64,000 nt of DNA from Lachnospiraceae bacterium KM106-2 (GTDB lineage Bacteria; Bacillota; Clostridia; Lachnospirales; Lachnospiraceae), in assembly GCA_009731425.1 (NCBI GenBank), contig AP018794.1:999960-1063959 (forward strand), given 5' to 3'. Below, piece by piece: positions 18,009 through 25,323 of the stretch. A program made the translations under genes and the position numbers. Below the pieces are notes generated by a model that was not told the origin of the DNA, ran no database searches, and saw only the letters and a program-made list of their open reading frames with translations. Positions within the stretch are counted from its first letter, which is position 1, and each line of letters starts with the position of its first letter.

Positions 18009-18909
18009 GTCTTATATAACATTAAATCAATGGTATTATTACGATGATCTCATCAGCGATTGCAAGCGCTTAAAAGAACGTTATGGTGATTTACTTGAGT
18101 TTAGTGTAGTTGGAACTTCTCATGATCATCGAGACATCGTAATGTTAACCATCGGTAAAGGAACGAAAAATGTGATTCTGACTGCAGGGGTTCATGCACG
18201 TGAGACAACGAATCCAGTGGTCCTTATGAAGATGGTAGAAAGCTACTTAGAAGCGATGACAAAAAAGCAGCCAACTCATGACTCAATAAAGATTGTTAAA
18301 TATCTAGATGAGTATTCTTTGACGGTACTGCCGTTAGTGAATCCGGATGGTTATATGATCGCACTAAGAGGCTTTAATATCATTCGAAATGATGAAATTC
18401 GTCTTCATTGTAAGTCTCTTAATATCCCATATCAAGAGTGGAAATATAATGGTAGAGGTGTGGATCTGAATCGAAATTTCCCTTCTGTTTTATGGAAAGA
18501 ATGTTTTCCTGGTGACAGAGCAGGAAGTGAGAATGAAACTAAGGCATTAATGCAAGTGTTTCATTCCATCCCTTCGGAAGCATTTCTTGACTTTCATTCG
18601 AGAGGAAGAATGATCTATTATTATCGAGAACAACTTTCGGATGAGTATAACAGCCATCAGCATGAGATCGCAGTGCGCTTAGCGAAAAAGAGCGGCTATG
18701 TGATCGTGCAGCCAGACAAGGAAGTGGAAGATGGCGACAGCGGCGGCAATACGGTTCATTATTATTCGGAACAGATCAAAAAGCCGGCACTGACACTTGA
18801 AACCGTATATGAGTATGCGAAGTTTCCACTGGATCTGAAGAATCAGAGGAAGACATTTGATGAAATCTATTGGCTTCCATTTTTGTGTCTGGATGATAAG
18901 GAAGAATAG
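18007..18909 (+). CDS. M14-family zinc carboxypeptidase
   Basis: The 300-residue enzyme has the M14 zinc ligands His63 and Glu66 (GVHARETTNP) and His197 (FLDFHSRG), plus the substrate-binding RGVDLNRNFP and the catalytic Glu265 in LTLETV. There is no signal peptide, so it is cytosolic or released by lysis. The related Firmicutes enzymes hydrolyse gamma-D-Glu-meso-diaminopimelate bonds of wall peptides, a plausible but unproven substrate here. Translation starts at TTG, six bases after GGGGGAGGAG, which is held in the preceding hairpin. No alternative ATG precedes the catalytic core. Confidence 0.88.
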   Translation: MSYITLNQWYYYDDLISDCKRLKERYGDLLEFSVVGTSHDHRDIVMLTIGKGTKNVILTAGVHARETTNPVVLMKMVESYLEAMTKKQPTHDSIKIVKYLDEYSLTVLPLVNPDGYMIALRGFNIIRNDEIRLHCKSLNIPYQEWKYNGRGVDLNRNFPSVLWKECFPGDRAGSENETKALMQVFHSIPSEAFLDFHSRGRMIYYYREQLSDEYNSHQHEIAVRLAKKSGYVIVQPDKEVEDGDSGGNTVHYYSEQIKKPALTLETVYEYAKFPLDLKNQRKTFDEIYWLPFLCLDDKEE

Positions 18910-18921
18910 AAAAGAGATAAC

Positions 18922-18956
18922 AAAAAGGCATCTGTGGTGAAAGCAGATGCCTTTTT
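18922..18956 (+). terminator. Intrinsic terminator after the M14 gene
   Basis: Perfect 13-bp arms AAAAAGGCATCTG and CAGATGCCTTTTT. Confidence 0.92.
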
Positions 18957-19038
18957 GTATGGAAAACTAAATGGGAAATTGAGACTTTATTATAGTATAA
19001 TTAAGAAAGGAATAAACTAAAGATTATGGAGGTGTCAT

Positions 19039-19587
19039 ATGGCTAAAAATGTGATTCATATCTATGGTGCATCAGGAGCAGGAACTTCTACGTTGGGAAA
19101 GTACATTTGTGATCAATTAGCATATCATTTTATGGATACGGATGATTATTTCTGGAAACCAACGAATCCTCCCTATACAACGAAAAGAGATCGTTCCGAA
19201 AGACTGGAACTGATGAGAAAAGACATTGAAAAATGGGATAATGTTGTGATTTCAGGGTCACTAGTTGACTGGGGCGATGAATTGATTCCTTTCTTTACCT
19301 TGGCAATTCGTATTGAGACCGATACCAAGATTCGAATCGAAAGATTAAAGAAAAGAGAAAGAGAGCATTTTGGATCTCGTATTGATCTTGGTGGAGATAT
19401 GTATGAGAATCATCAAGAATTTATTGAGTGGGCGGCTTCTTATGACGATGGAGATCTAGATATAAGAAGTAAGGCAAAGCATGATGATTGGCAAAAACAA
19501 TTACAATGTGAATTAGTAGAATTAGATGGTAGTAATACATTAGAATACAATTTTGAAAAGGTTGAAAATAAATGCATGCGGATTTAG
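19039..19587 (+). CDS. P-loop nucleotide kinase-like protein with variant Walker A
   Basis: The 182-residue protein resembles adenylate/shikimate-kinase-like P-loop proteins. The Walker A region is GASGAGTST (residues 10-18); the usual lysine is replaced by Thr16, as in a recurrent subgroup with GTTTL-type loops. A DTDDYFW motif near residues 33-39 and a lid with KRERE follow. The substrate is unknown. It has AGGTGTC-type spacing before the ATG, a terminator upstream and a methyltransferase gene 28 bp downstream, so the two are probably cotranscribed. Confidence 0.75.
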   Translation: MAKNVIHIYGASGAGTSTLGKYICDQLAYHFMDTDDYFWKPTNPPYTTKRDRSERLELMRKDIEKWDNVVISGSLVDWGDELIPFFTLAIRIETDTKIRIERLKKREREHFGSRIDLGGDMYENHQEFIEWAASYDDGDLDIRSKAKHDDWQKQLQCELVELDGSNTLEYNFEKVENKCMRI

Positions 19588-19615
19588 TTATCTTAATTAG
19601 AGAAAGGAGGTAGCA

Positions 19616-20386
19616 ATGGAACTAAGAAGGACTTTTAACAAAGATGCCTATCTTTATGATGAATACCGTCCTGAATATCCGGATGAGCTATTTACTGACA
19701 TTATTTCTTATACTCATATCGAACGTGGATCTAAATTATTGGAGATCGGGGTAGGAACAGGACAAGCGACTCGTCCCTTTCTTGAATTGGGATGTGATAT
19801 TATAGGGATTGAACTGGGAGATCAATTAAGTTCATATGTAAGAGATAAGTATAAAGATTATGATAATTTCAAAGTGATTAATGATGATTTTATGAGCTAT
19901 CCCATAGAAGAGAATAGCTATGATTTCATCTATTGTGCGACAGCCTTTCATTGGTTACCAAAAGAGGAAGCCTATACAAAGATTAGGAGGGCTCTAAAAA
20001 AGGATGGTACATTAGCTTTATTCTGGAATCATCCTTATCCGAATCGAGAAGACGATCGAAGTAACTTGGCAAATCAAAGGATTTATCAAAAGTATCGACC
20101 ATCCGATGAAAAGCAAATTGAATTTAGTGAAAAGGATTGCAATAAATATAGAGATGAGCTTGTAGAATTCGGGTTTCAAAAAGTGGAATCAAAGCTATAT
20201 CGACGTGTAAGAACCTTACAGACAGAGGAATATATACAACTGTTGAATACATATTCTGACCATATTGCTTTGCGAGCAGAGGTTAAGGAGAAGTTTGAGG
20301 GGGATATGAGGAAGGCAATTGATGAAGTTGGAGGACGGATTAATATTTATGATACGTTGGATCTGTACTTAGGGAAAACGGAGTGA
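19616..20386 (+). CDS. Class I SAM-dependent methyltransferase
   Basis: The 256-residue protein has the SAM-binding motif I LLEIGVGTGQATRPFLELG (residues about 39-57), an acidic residue ending strand 2 (IGIELG), and the motif FIYCATAFHWLPKEEAYTKI. This is the UbiE-like methyltransferase type often called class I. The target molecule cannot be read from sequence. AAAGGAGG supports the ATG start. It lies behind the P-loop gene. Confidence 0.85.
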   Translation: MELRRTFNKDAYLYDEYRPEYPDELFTDIISYTHIERGSKLLEIGVGTGQATRPFLELGCDIIGIELGDQLSSYVRDKYKDYDNFKVINDDFMSYPIEENSYDFIYCATAFHWLPKEEAYTKIRRALKKDGTLALFWNHPYPNREDDRSNLANQRIYQKYRPSDEKQIEFSEKDCNKYRDELVEFGFQKVESKLYRRVRTLQTEEYIQLLNTYSDHIALRAEVKEKFEGDMRKAIDEVGGRINIYDTLDLYLGKTE

Positions 20387-20437
20387 TCAATTTTAATCCT
20401 AATCAACAAAATTATTCATGTTAGTGATTACTTCCTT

Positions 20438-20466
20438 TTGACATTATTCGTCTTATAAGATATAAT
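20438..20466 (+). promoter_or_regulatory. Consensus promoter of miaB
   Basis: TTGACA (20438-20443) and TATAAT (20461-20466) with the ideal 17-bp spacer. Confidence 0.8.
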
Positions 20467-20502
20467 TACCTAAGCAAAAAGGATTAGAATGGAGTTTAAA
20501 AA

Positions 20503-21933
20503 GTGGAAAACATAGATTTATCAAAAAACATTAGCAATTTATCAGAAACAGAACGTCAATATAAATACATGGAACAGATGCGTGAATATGTAAGCAGTGT
20601 AAGCAAGAAACTTGGTAGACCTCTTACCGCTTGTATCCAAACTTTTGGTTGTCAGATGAACGCGCGTGATTCCGAGAAGATCACAGGTATCTTAGAAAAG
20701 ATCGGTTATGAGATCGTTGAAACAGAAGTAGCGGATTTCGTTATCTATAACACTTGTACAGTTCGTGAAAATGCGAACTTAAAAGTATATGGTCGTTTAG
20801 GTCACTTAAGCAATTTAAAGAAAAAGAATCCTCATATGATGATCGCTCTTTGCGGATGTATGATGCAGGAAGCAACGGTTGTTGAGAAGATTCAAAAGAG
20901 CTATAAATTTGTTGATATCATTTTTGGTACTCACAATATCTTCAAACTTGCTGAATTAATGCAGGCACGTCATGATTCGAAAGGCATGATCGTTGACATC
21001 TGGAAAGAAGCAACTGAAATCGTTGAAGATCTTCCAAGTGAACGTAAATTCAAATTCAAAGCCGGCGTTAATATCATGTTCGGATGTAACAACTTCTGTA
21101 GCTACTGTATCGTACCTTATGTACGTGGTCGTGAAAGAAGCCGTAATCCAGAAGATATCATTAAAGAAATTAAATCATTAGTAGCAGATGGCGTTGTTGA
21201 GATCATGCTTCTTGGACAAAATGTTAACTCTTATGGTAAAGGTCTTGAAACACCAATGACATTTGCCGAGCTTCTTCAAGAAGTAGAAAAAGTAGAAGGT
21301 CTTGAAAGAATTCGTTTCATGACTCCTCATCCAAAAGATTTATCAGATGAAGTTATCGAAGTTATGAAAAACAGCCATAAGATCTGTAATCACCTTCATT
21401 TACCTGTTCAATCAGGAAGTAGTGCAATTCTTAAGAAAATGAATCGTCACTATACAAAAGAAAGCTATTTGGATTTAGTAAGACGTGTTAAGGAAGCAAT
21501 GCCAAATATTTCTCTTACAACTGATATCATTGTTGGTTTCCCTGGCGAAACAGAAGAAGATTTCCAAGATACGTTAGATGTAGTAAAAGAAGTTGGTTAT
21601 TCAGCTGCATTTACATTCATCTACTCAAAACGTACTGGAACTCCAGCAGCAACAATGGAAGATCAGATTCCAGAAGACGTGATCAAAGATCGTTTTGACC
21701 GTTTATTAAAAGAAGTTCAAAATAAAGCATCTGGACTTGCAGCAGATCTTACTGGTACAGAACAAAAAGTATTAGTGGAATCTGTAAGTGATCATGATCC
21801 AGAATATATGACAGGACGTCTCACTAACAACCTTTTAGTTCACTTCAAGGGATGCGAAGAGTTGATCGGTAAGATCGTAGATGTTAAATTAGACGAATGT
21901 AAAGGCTTCTATTATTTCGGTACTATGCGCTAA
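20503..21933 (+). CDS. miaB: tRNA-2-methylthio-N6-dimethylallyladenosine synthase
   Basis: MiaB adds the methylthio group to i6A37 of tRNAs reading UNN codons, using two iron-sulfur clusters and SAM. The 476-residue protein has the N-terminal MTTase domain with cysteines in TFGCQMN, NTCTVREN and LCGCMMQ. The radical-SAM signature GCNNFCSYCIVPYVRGRE is near residues 194-211, and a TRAM domain forms the end. It has a GTG start eight bases after a GGAG and an N-terminal extension of about 45 residues before the MTTase domain, typical of Clostridia. Codon use is more uniform than in neighbours, suggesting high expression. Confidence 0.95.
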   Translation: MENIDLSKNISNLSETERQYKYMEQMREYVSSVSKKLGRPLTACIQTFGCQMNARDSEKITGILEKIGYEIVETEVADFVIYNTCTVRENANLKVYGRLGHLSNLKKKNPHMMIALCGCMMQEATVVEKIQKSYKFVDIIFGTHNIFKLAELMQARHDSKGMIVDIWKEATEIVEDLPSERKFKFKAGVNIMFGCNNFCSYCIVPYVRGRERSRNPEDIIKEIKSLVADGVVEIMLLGQNVNSYGKGLETPMTFAELLQEVEKVEGLERIRFMTPHPKDLSDEVIEVMKNSHKICNHLHLPVQSGSSAILKKMNRHYTKESYLDLVRRVKEAMPNISLTTDIIVGFPGETEEDFQDTLDVVKEVGYSAAFTFIYSKRTGTPAATMEDQIPEDVIKDRFDRLLKEVQNKASGLAADLTGTEQKVLVESVSDHDPEYMTGRLTNNLLVHFKGCEELIGKIVDVKLDECKGFYYFGTMR

Positions 21934-21943
21934 AAAATTCAAC

Positions 21944-22092
21944 AAGTCATGACAGTGTATTTTCGTTGTCTCTACATGTGGCTCGAGGGGGTGCGTACAC
22001 TGGTTACACCAATGGTGTAGCCAGCGTGCGCACGGCCTTCGGCCGCAAGTAACGGCAAATAAAATACACTTGCCATGACTTTTGTTTTTTTA
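21944..22092 (+). ncRNA. Large branched inverted repeat with T run: structured RNA or elaborate terminator
   Basis: An outer stem pairs AAGTCATG (21944-21951) with CATGACTT (22074-22081) and AGTGTATTTT (21954-21963) with AAAATACACT (22061-22070). Inside is a second stem of about 20 bp (21991-22010 with 22014-22033, three-base loop AAT, a few mismatches) and a small GC hairpin CGGCC-TTC-GGCCG (22033-22045). TTTTGTTTTTTT follows the outer stem. The interior is much richer in G and C than the genes around it. It ends the miaB transcript at least; it may also be an independent small RNA or a remnant of a repeat element. Confidence 0.5.
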
Positions 22093-22141
22093 TTACATTA
22101 TCCTCAGTGTTGTACGGTTATCTCAGACAGTAGGTTGAGGT

Positions 22142-22261
22142 GCTCGGCTTCGCCATTGCAGGGAGGGATGTTAGGTGCTCGGCTTCGCCATTGCGGGGAG
22201 GGATGTTAGGGCTCGGCTTCGCCATCGCGGGGAGAAATTTCGGGCTCGGCTTCGCCATCGC
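22142..22261. repeat. Four tandem copies of an 18-bp GC-rich core, period 33-35 bp
   Basis: The core GCTCGGCTTCGCCATTGC (last two copies with CATCGC) starts at 22142, 22177, 22211 and 22244. Copies 1 and 2 also share the following spacer, with GGGAGGGATGTTAGG. Each core contains a GGC-TTC-GCC mini-hairpin. A fifth partial echo, GCCATCGC, is at 22264-22271. No coding frame covers it. Confidence 0.85.
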
Positions 22262-22289
22262 CTGCCATCGCTTGAAAGCTTATTTTTAG

Positions 22290-22355
22290 CGGGGGTTTGG
22301 GGATGTCAAAGGGGTTTGACATGTTGATTTTGGGGGATGTAAAGGGGTTTTGATA
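22290..22355. other. G-rich palindromic leader before the XRE regulator
   Basis: The stretch holds five runs of four or five G. It contains the perfect palindrome TGTCAAAGGGGTTTGACA (22305-22322) and a second, imperfect copy of GGATGT(C)AAAGGGGTTT at about 22336-22351. It may be an operator for the following regulator or a G-quadruplex-prone segment; nothing in it is coding. Confidence 0.5.
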
Positions 22356-22403
22356 GATGGATTGGTTAATTGATGGTAGGATGTTTTTGCAGGAGGGAAT
22401 TGG

Positions 22404-22979
22404 ATGGAGATTGGTAAGCAGATTAGAAGGTTTCGAACGGAGGGGAAGTTTTCTCAGGAGGAGTTGGCGGAGAGGGTGTTTGTTTCTCGGCAGACGATTT
22501 CTAATTGGGAGAACGATAAGAGTTATCCGGATGTGAAGAGCTTGGTTTTGTTAAGTTCTCTTTTTGATGTCTCTCTTGACACATTAATTAAAGGAGACCT
22601 TGATGAGATGAAAGAGGTAATTAAGAAAGAGGATTTGGCAGGATTTCATAAGGAGAGTAATATCTTTGTGGTGTTGCTTATTTGTGAGATTATTTTACCC
22701 GTTCCGTTGTTGGTATTTGGTGGATTTGTTGGAGCAGCAATTTATGGAGTGATCGTATTGGCGGCACTTTATTATGGCGCTCGTGTTGAAAAGCTGAAGA
22801 AGAGATTCGACATTCAGACTTATCGGGAAATACTTACGTTTATGGAAGAAAAGAATATGGATGAAAAACAAAAGAATCAAGAGTATGGGAAGCGTCCCTA
22901 TCAGAAGTTTTTGTTAGCGGTGGGTTGTGCATTGATAACCCTTATAGTAGCTATCATTATGGGAATTCTGTTATTATAG
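22404..22979 (+). CDS. XRE-family regulator with C-terminal membrane segments
   Basis: The 191-residue protein starts with a Cro/C1-type helix-turn-helix (residues about 1-60: IGKQIRRFRTEGKFSQEELAERVFVSRQTISNWENDKSYPDV). It continues with a linker and three hydrophobic segments (two adjacent at about 92-130 and one at 168-190). Membrane-bound XRE proteins of this layout are common in Clostridia and usually act near their own gene. The ribosome binding site is GGAGGG. The first third is richer in G than neighbouring genes, continuing the unusual composition of the upstream 300 bp. Confidence 0.85.
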   Translation: MEIGKQIRRFRTEGKFSQEELAERVFVSRQTISNWENDKSYPDVKSLVLLSSLFDVSLDTLIKGDLDEMKEVIKKEDLAGFHKESNIFVVLLICEIILPVPLLVFGGFVGAAIYGVIVLAALYYGARVEKLKKRFDIQTYREILTFMEEKNMDEKQKNQEYGKRPYQKFLLAVGCALITLIVAIIMGILLL

Positions 22980-22984
22980 CATTG

Positions 22985-23018
22985 AAAAGGTTAGGAGAAT
23001 TGTCTCCTGGCCTTTTTT
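22985..23018 (+). terminator. Intrinsic terminator after the XRE gene
   Basis: AAAAGG-tt-AGGAG pairs with CTCCT-gg-CCTTTTTT. Confidence 0.85.
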
Positions 23019-23122
23019 AGTGCTATCTCTAATAAGAAAGTTAAACGTTTTGTAAATATTTGTGATTTTGGATCGTGAAAGAAGAAAATCGGATTATAAT
23101 GGGGAATGAAAGGAGAGGTTTG

Positions 23123-24289
23123 ATGAAGAAAAGAAAGAGAGTATTCGCTGGAATTCTCGTTCTCGTATTTTGTATGTTCTCTTTAAATTTTTATCCTATA
23201 AAAGCAGCAAATGAAAAAGAAGATGAGGTTGCAGTGAATGCGAAGCGATATCTTGACTATATGGGAATCCATTTAAAAGTGCGCTCTAATTTTAATGACT
23301 TGGGAAAAGTCATTAAGAAGAATCAGCATAAGGCTGCGTTAACTTGGATCAAGAAGGAAATAGTGAAGGCAGGAATTCCTAAGAGCAGTATCAAAGAGCA
23401 GAATTATAAGTATACGGTCGGTTCGAAAGCGAAGAATTATACCGGAACTAATTTGATCGTTACCTTGCGAGGAAAGAGTAATGCAAAGCAGATCATTGTC
23501 GGCTCTCATTATGATGGAGATGGCTATGGAGATAATGCTTCAGGTGTTGCCCTTAATATGGCGATGATCAAGAAACTTGCTCATGAGAAAGTTCCATATA
23601 CCATTCGATTTGTATTTTTTGATGGAGAGGAATTAGGCCTTTTGGGTTCTACGGCATATGCACATCATATGAAAGCGTCTGAAGTGAAAAAGACCATGTT
23701 TATGGTGAATATGGATTCATTGGTATTTGGTGACTACTGTAATATTTATGGTGGTTTAAGAAGCAGCGCCAGCAATAAGATTACACAATTGCAAGGATAT
23801 CTGCTTGCAGTAAAGAAAGTGAAAGAGTTAGGGATGAAAGTATATGGGCCAAAAGAGCTAAATGGTTATTATAAGAAGCATAAGAGAGGACCAAAGATTG
23901 AAAAGAATGCGATTTATACCAATCCATGGACATTTCATAATGGTTCGCCTGCTGATGGTAAGGTGACTGCGACGGTATCGCCGATGACATTAGATGCCAG
24001 TGATCATGTAGCATTTAAGCAGCTTAATATTCCTTATATCTATTTTGAAGCGACCAACTGGTATGCGAAAGGGGATGGAGGAATTGACGCTTATACTGGG
24101 TATTATGAGACCATACGAGATAAGATTGGTAAGCATGGTATGTTTATGAATACGAAATATGATACGAAGAAGAATTTAGAAAAATACTTTCCGAAACGAG
24201 CAATGGAACATTTTAAGTTATATGGGACCTTATTGACGAAACTATTAAAAGAACCGGATATCGGTAAGGATCATCCATCTACTTATTAG
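23123..24289 (+). CDS. Secreted M28-family zinc peptidase
   Basis: The 388-residue precursor has a signal peptide (basic start MKKRKR, core FAGILVLVFCMFSLNF, probable cleavage after IKAA). It has the M28 aminopeptidase domain with zinc-ligand motifs GSHYDGDGYGDNASG, FFDGEELGLLGS, NMDSLVFGDY and the late DASDHVAF. It should trim peptides outside the cell. A GTG 48 bp upstream gives a longer frame but would bury the signal peptide; the ATG at 23123 has AAAGGAGAGG at good spacing. It has its own terminator. Confidence 0.88.
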   Translation: MKKRKRVFAGILVLVFCMFSLNFYPIKAANEKEDEVAVNAKRYLDYMGIHLKVRSNFNDLGKVIKKNQHKAALTWIKKEIVKAGIPKSSIKEQNYKYTVGSKAKNYTGTNLIVTLRGKSNAKQIIVGSHYDGDGYGDNASGVALNMAMIKKLAHEKVPYTIRFVFFDGEELGLLGSTAYAHHMKASEVKKTMFMVNMDSLVFGDYCNIYGGLRSSASNKITQLQGYLLAVKKVKELGMKVYGPKELNGYYKKHKRGPKIEKNAIYTNPWTFHNGSPADGKVTATVSPMTLDASDHVAFKQLNIPYIYFEATNWYAKGDGGIDAYTGYYETIRDKIGKHGMFMNTKYDTKKNLEKYFPKRAMEHFKLYGTLLTKLLKEPDIGKDHPSTY

Positions 24290-24299
24290 GGAACATGAT

Positions 24300-24334
24300 A
24301 AAAGAGGAGGACTATGGGTTAGTCCTCCTCTTTT
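24300..24334 (+). terminator. Intrinsic terminator after the M28 peptidase
   Basis: Perfect arms AAAGAGGAGGACTA and TAGTCCTCCTCTTT with a 5-base loop and TTTT. Confidence 0.92.
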
Positions 24335-24483
24335 GTGGGTATCTCTGTTTGTATTAAGAAGTGTTGTGTTATAATTTTAACGTTTCTTTTCTGGCGTATT
24401 GTAAATAATAACGATTATTTTTGGCTGGTTGTGAGTAAAGGCTGGGTTACTTTACGTTCCTATCATATCAAGGTGTGAGCTAC

Positions 24484-24516
24484 AAAAGCGCAACTTAAGT
24501 GCATCAAAAGTGCAAC
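24484..24516. repeat. Three tandem 11-mers in the convergent gap
   Basis: AAAAGCGCAAC, TTAAGTGCATC and AAAAGTGCAAC follow each other without gaps at 24484, 24495 and 24506; the last touches the stop codon of the response regulator. Repeats spaced one helical turn apart are how SARP-type winged helices bind, and the regulator here has such a domain. It could also be chance. Confidence 0.4.
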
Positions 24517-25310
24517 TACCAGTTTTTACTCTCCAAGTAGCCTGTAATGAATTCGGCCCACTCATAGTTATTCATGAATTCACCCATAAAGGAGTTAATA
24601 GAATCCATATTACCTTGTAGAAACTCATAATAATCACAAGTAAATAAAGCAGTATCAATAGCCAGTTGATTACGACGTTTAAGCAGTAATTCTCCTACAT
24701 GGGCATTATTGAGGGATTTTGTAAGTGATGCGATGATATTGCGTAGCTGACTCTTTAATGAAGGGGTGATGGGCTTATCTTCATAGAGGATGGCAAGCAA
24801 TTCATTTCCACTGGCATAAGCACCTTTTCGACTAACTAGATAGGCAAGAAGCTCTTTCGATTTGTTACGATCGAATAATATGGGCTTATTGTCAACAAAG
24901 ACTTCGAAGTTGCCAAAGGTCTGGATGCGGATCTTGCTGGTTGATGCTTTCGTATTTGGATTCGAGACATATAAGAGTTCTTCTCTAATTTCCTCATTTG
25001 ATGCAGGCTTTAATAAATAGCCGCTGGCACGAATTTTGAATGCGTTCACCGCATAATCAGAATAACCCGTTAAGAAAATGATTTTAATGGGTGGGTAGAT
25101 ACATTTACATTGCCTTGCAAGTTCAAGACCATTCATGCCAAACATTTCAATATCTAAGATTGCGGCATCGAAGGGAGTTGATTTTAATGCCTCTAGGGCA
25201 TGCTTGGGATTATCAAAGGCAGCTACCTCTGTTACAAAGTCAAAGGATTCTACTTGTTCTTTTATTTTAATTAATGAGATTTGCTCATCATCTACAACCA
25301 TAATCTTCAT
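24516..25310 (-). CDS. Response regulator with SARP/OmpR-like winged helix and BTAD-like tail
   Basis: The 264-residue protein has a receiver domain (residues 1-115) with acidic pocket Asp7-Asp8, phospho-acceptor Asp53 (ILDIEMFGMNG) and Lys101 (YLLKPAS). A second domain (about 125-205: IRIQTFGNFEVFVDNKPILFDRNKSKELLAYLVSRKG) is a SARP-type winged helix, and a short helical bacterial-activation-like tail ends it. It is read 13 bp downstream of its histidine kinase in one minus-strand operon. Targets are not shown, but the divergent GH43 gene is the obvious candidate. Confidence 0.88.
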   Translation of the reverse strand: MKIMVVDDEQISLIKIKEQVESFDFVTEVAAFDNPKHALEALKSTPFDAAILDIEMFGMNGLELARQCKCIYPPIKIIFLTGYSDYAVNAFKIRASGYLLKPASNEEIREELLYVSNPNTKASTSKIRIQTFGNFEVFVDNKPILFDRNKSKELLAYLVSRKGAYASGNELLAILYEDKPITPSLKSQLRNIIASLTKSLNNAHVGELLLKRRNQLAIDTALFTCDYYEFLQGNMDSINSFMGEFMNNYEWAEFITGYLESKNW

Positions 25311-25323
25311 ATTATTCTTTCTT

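Noticed and set aside
18979..19001. Promoter TTGAGA-TATAAT before the P-loop gene
   Set aside because: The spacer is only 11 bp.
22142..22261. CRISPR array
   Set aside because: There are only four copies, the intervals are related to each other and no cas genes are present.
24413..24430. AT-only hairpin AAATAAT/ATTATTT as a terminator of the response regulator
   Set aside because: A stem of seven AT pairs is too weak and it could arise by chance in AT-rich DNA.
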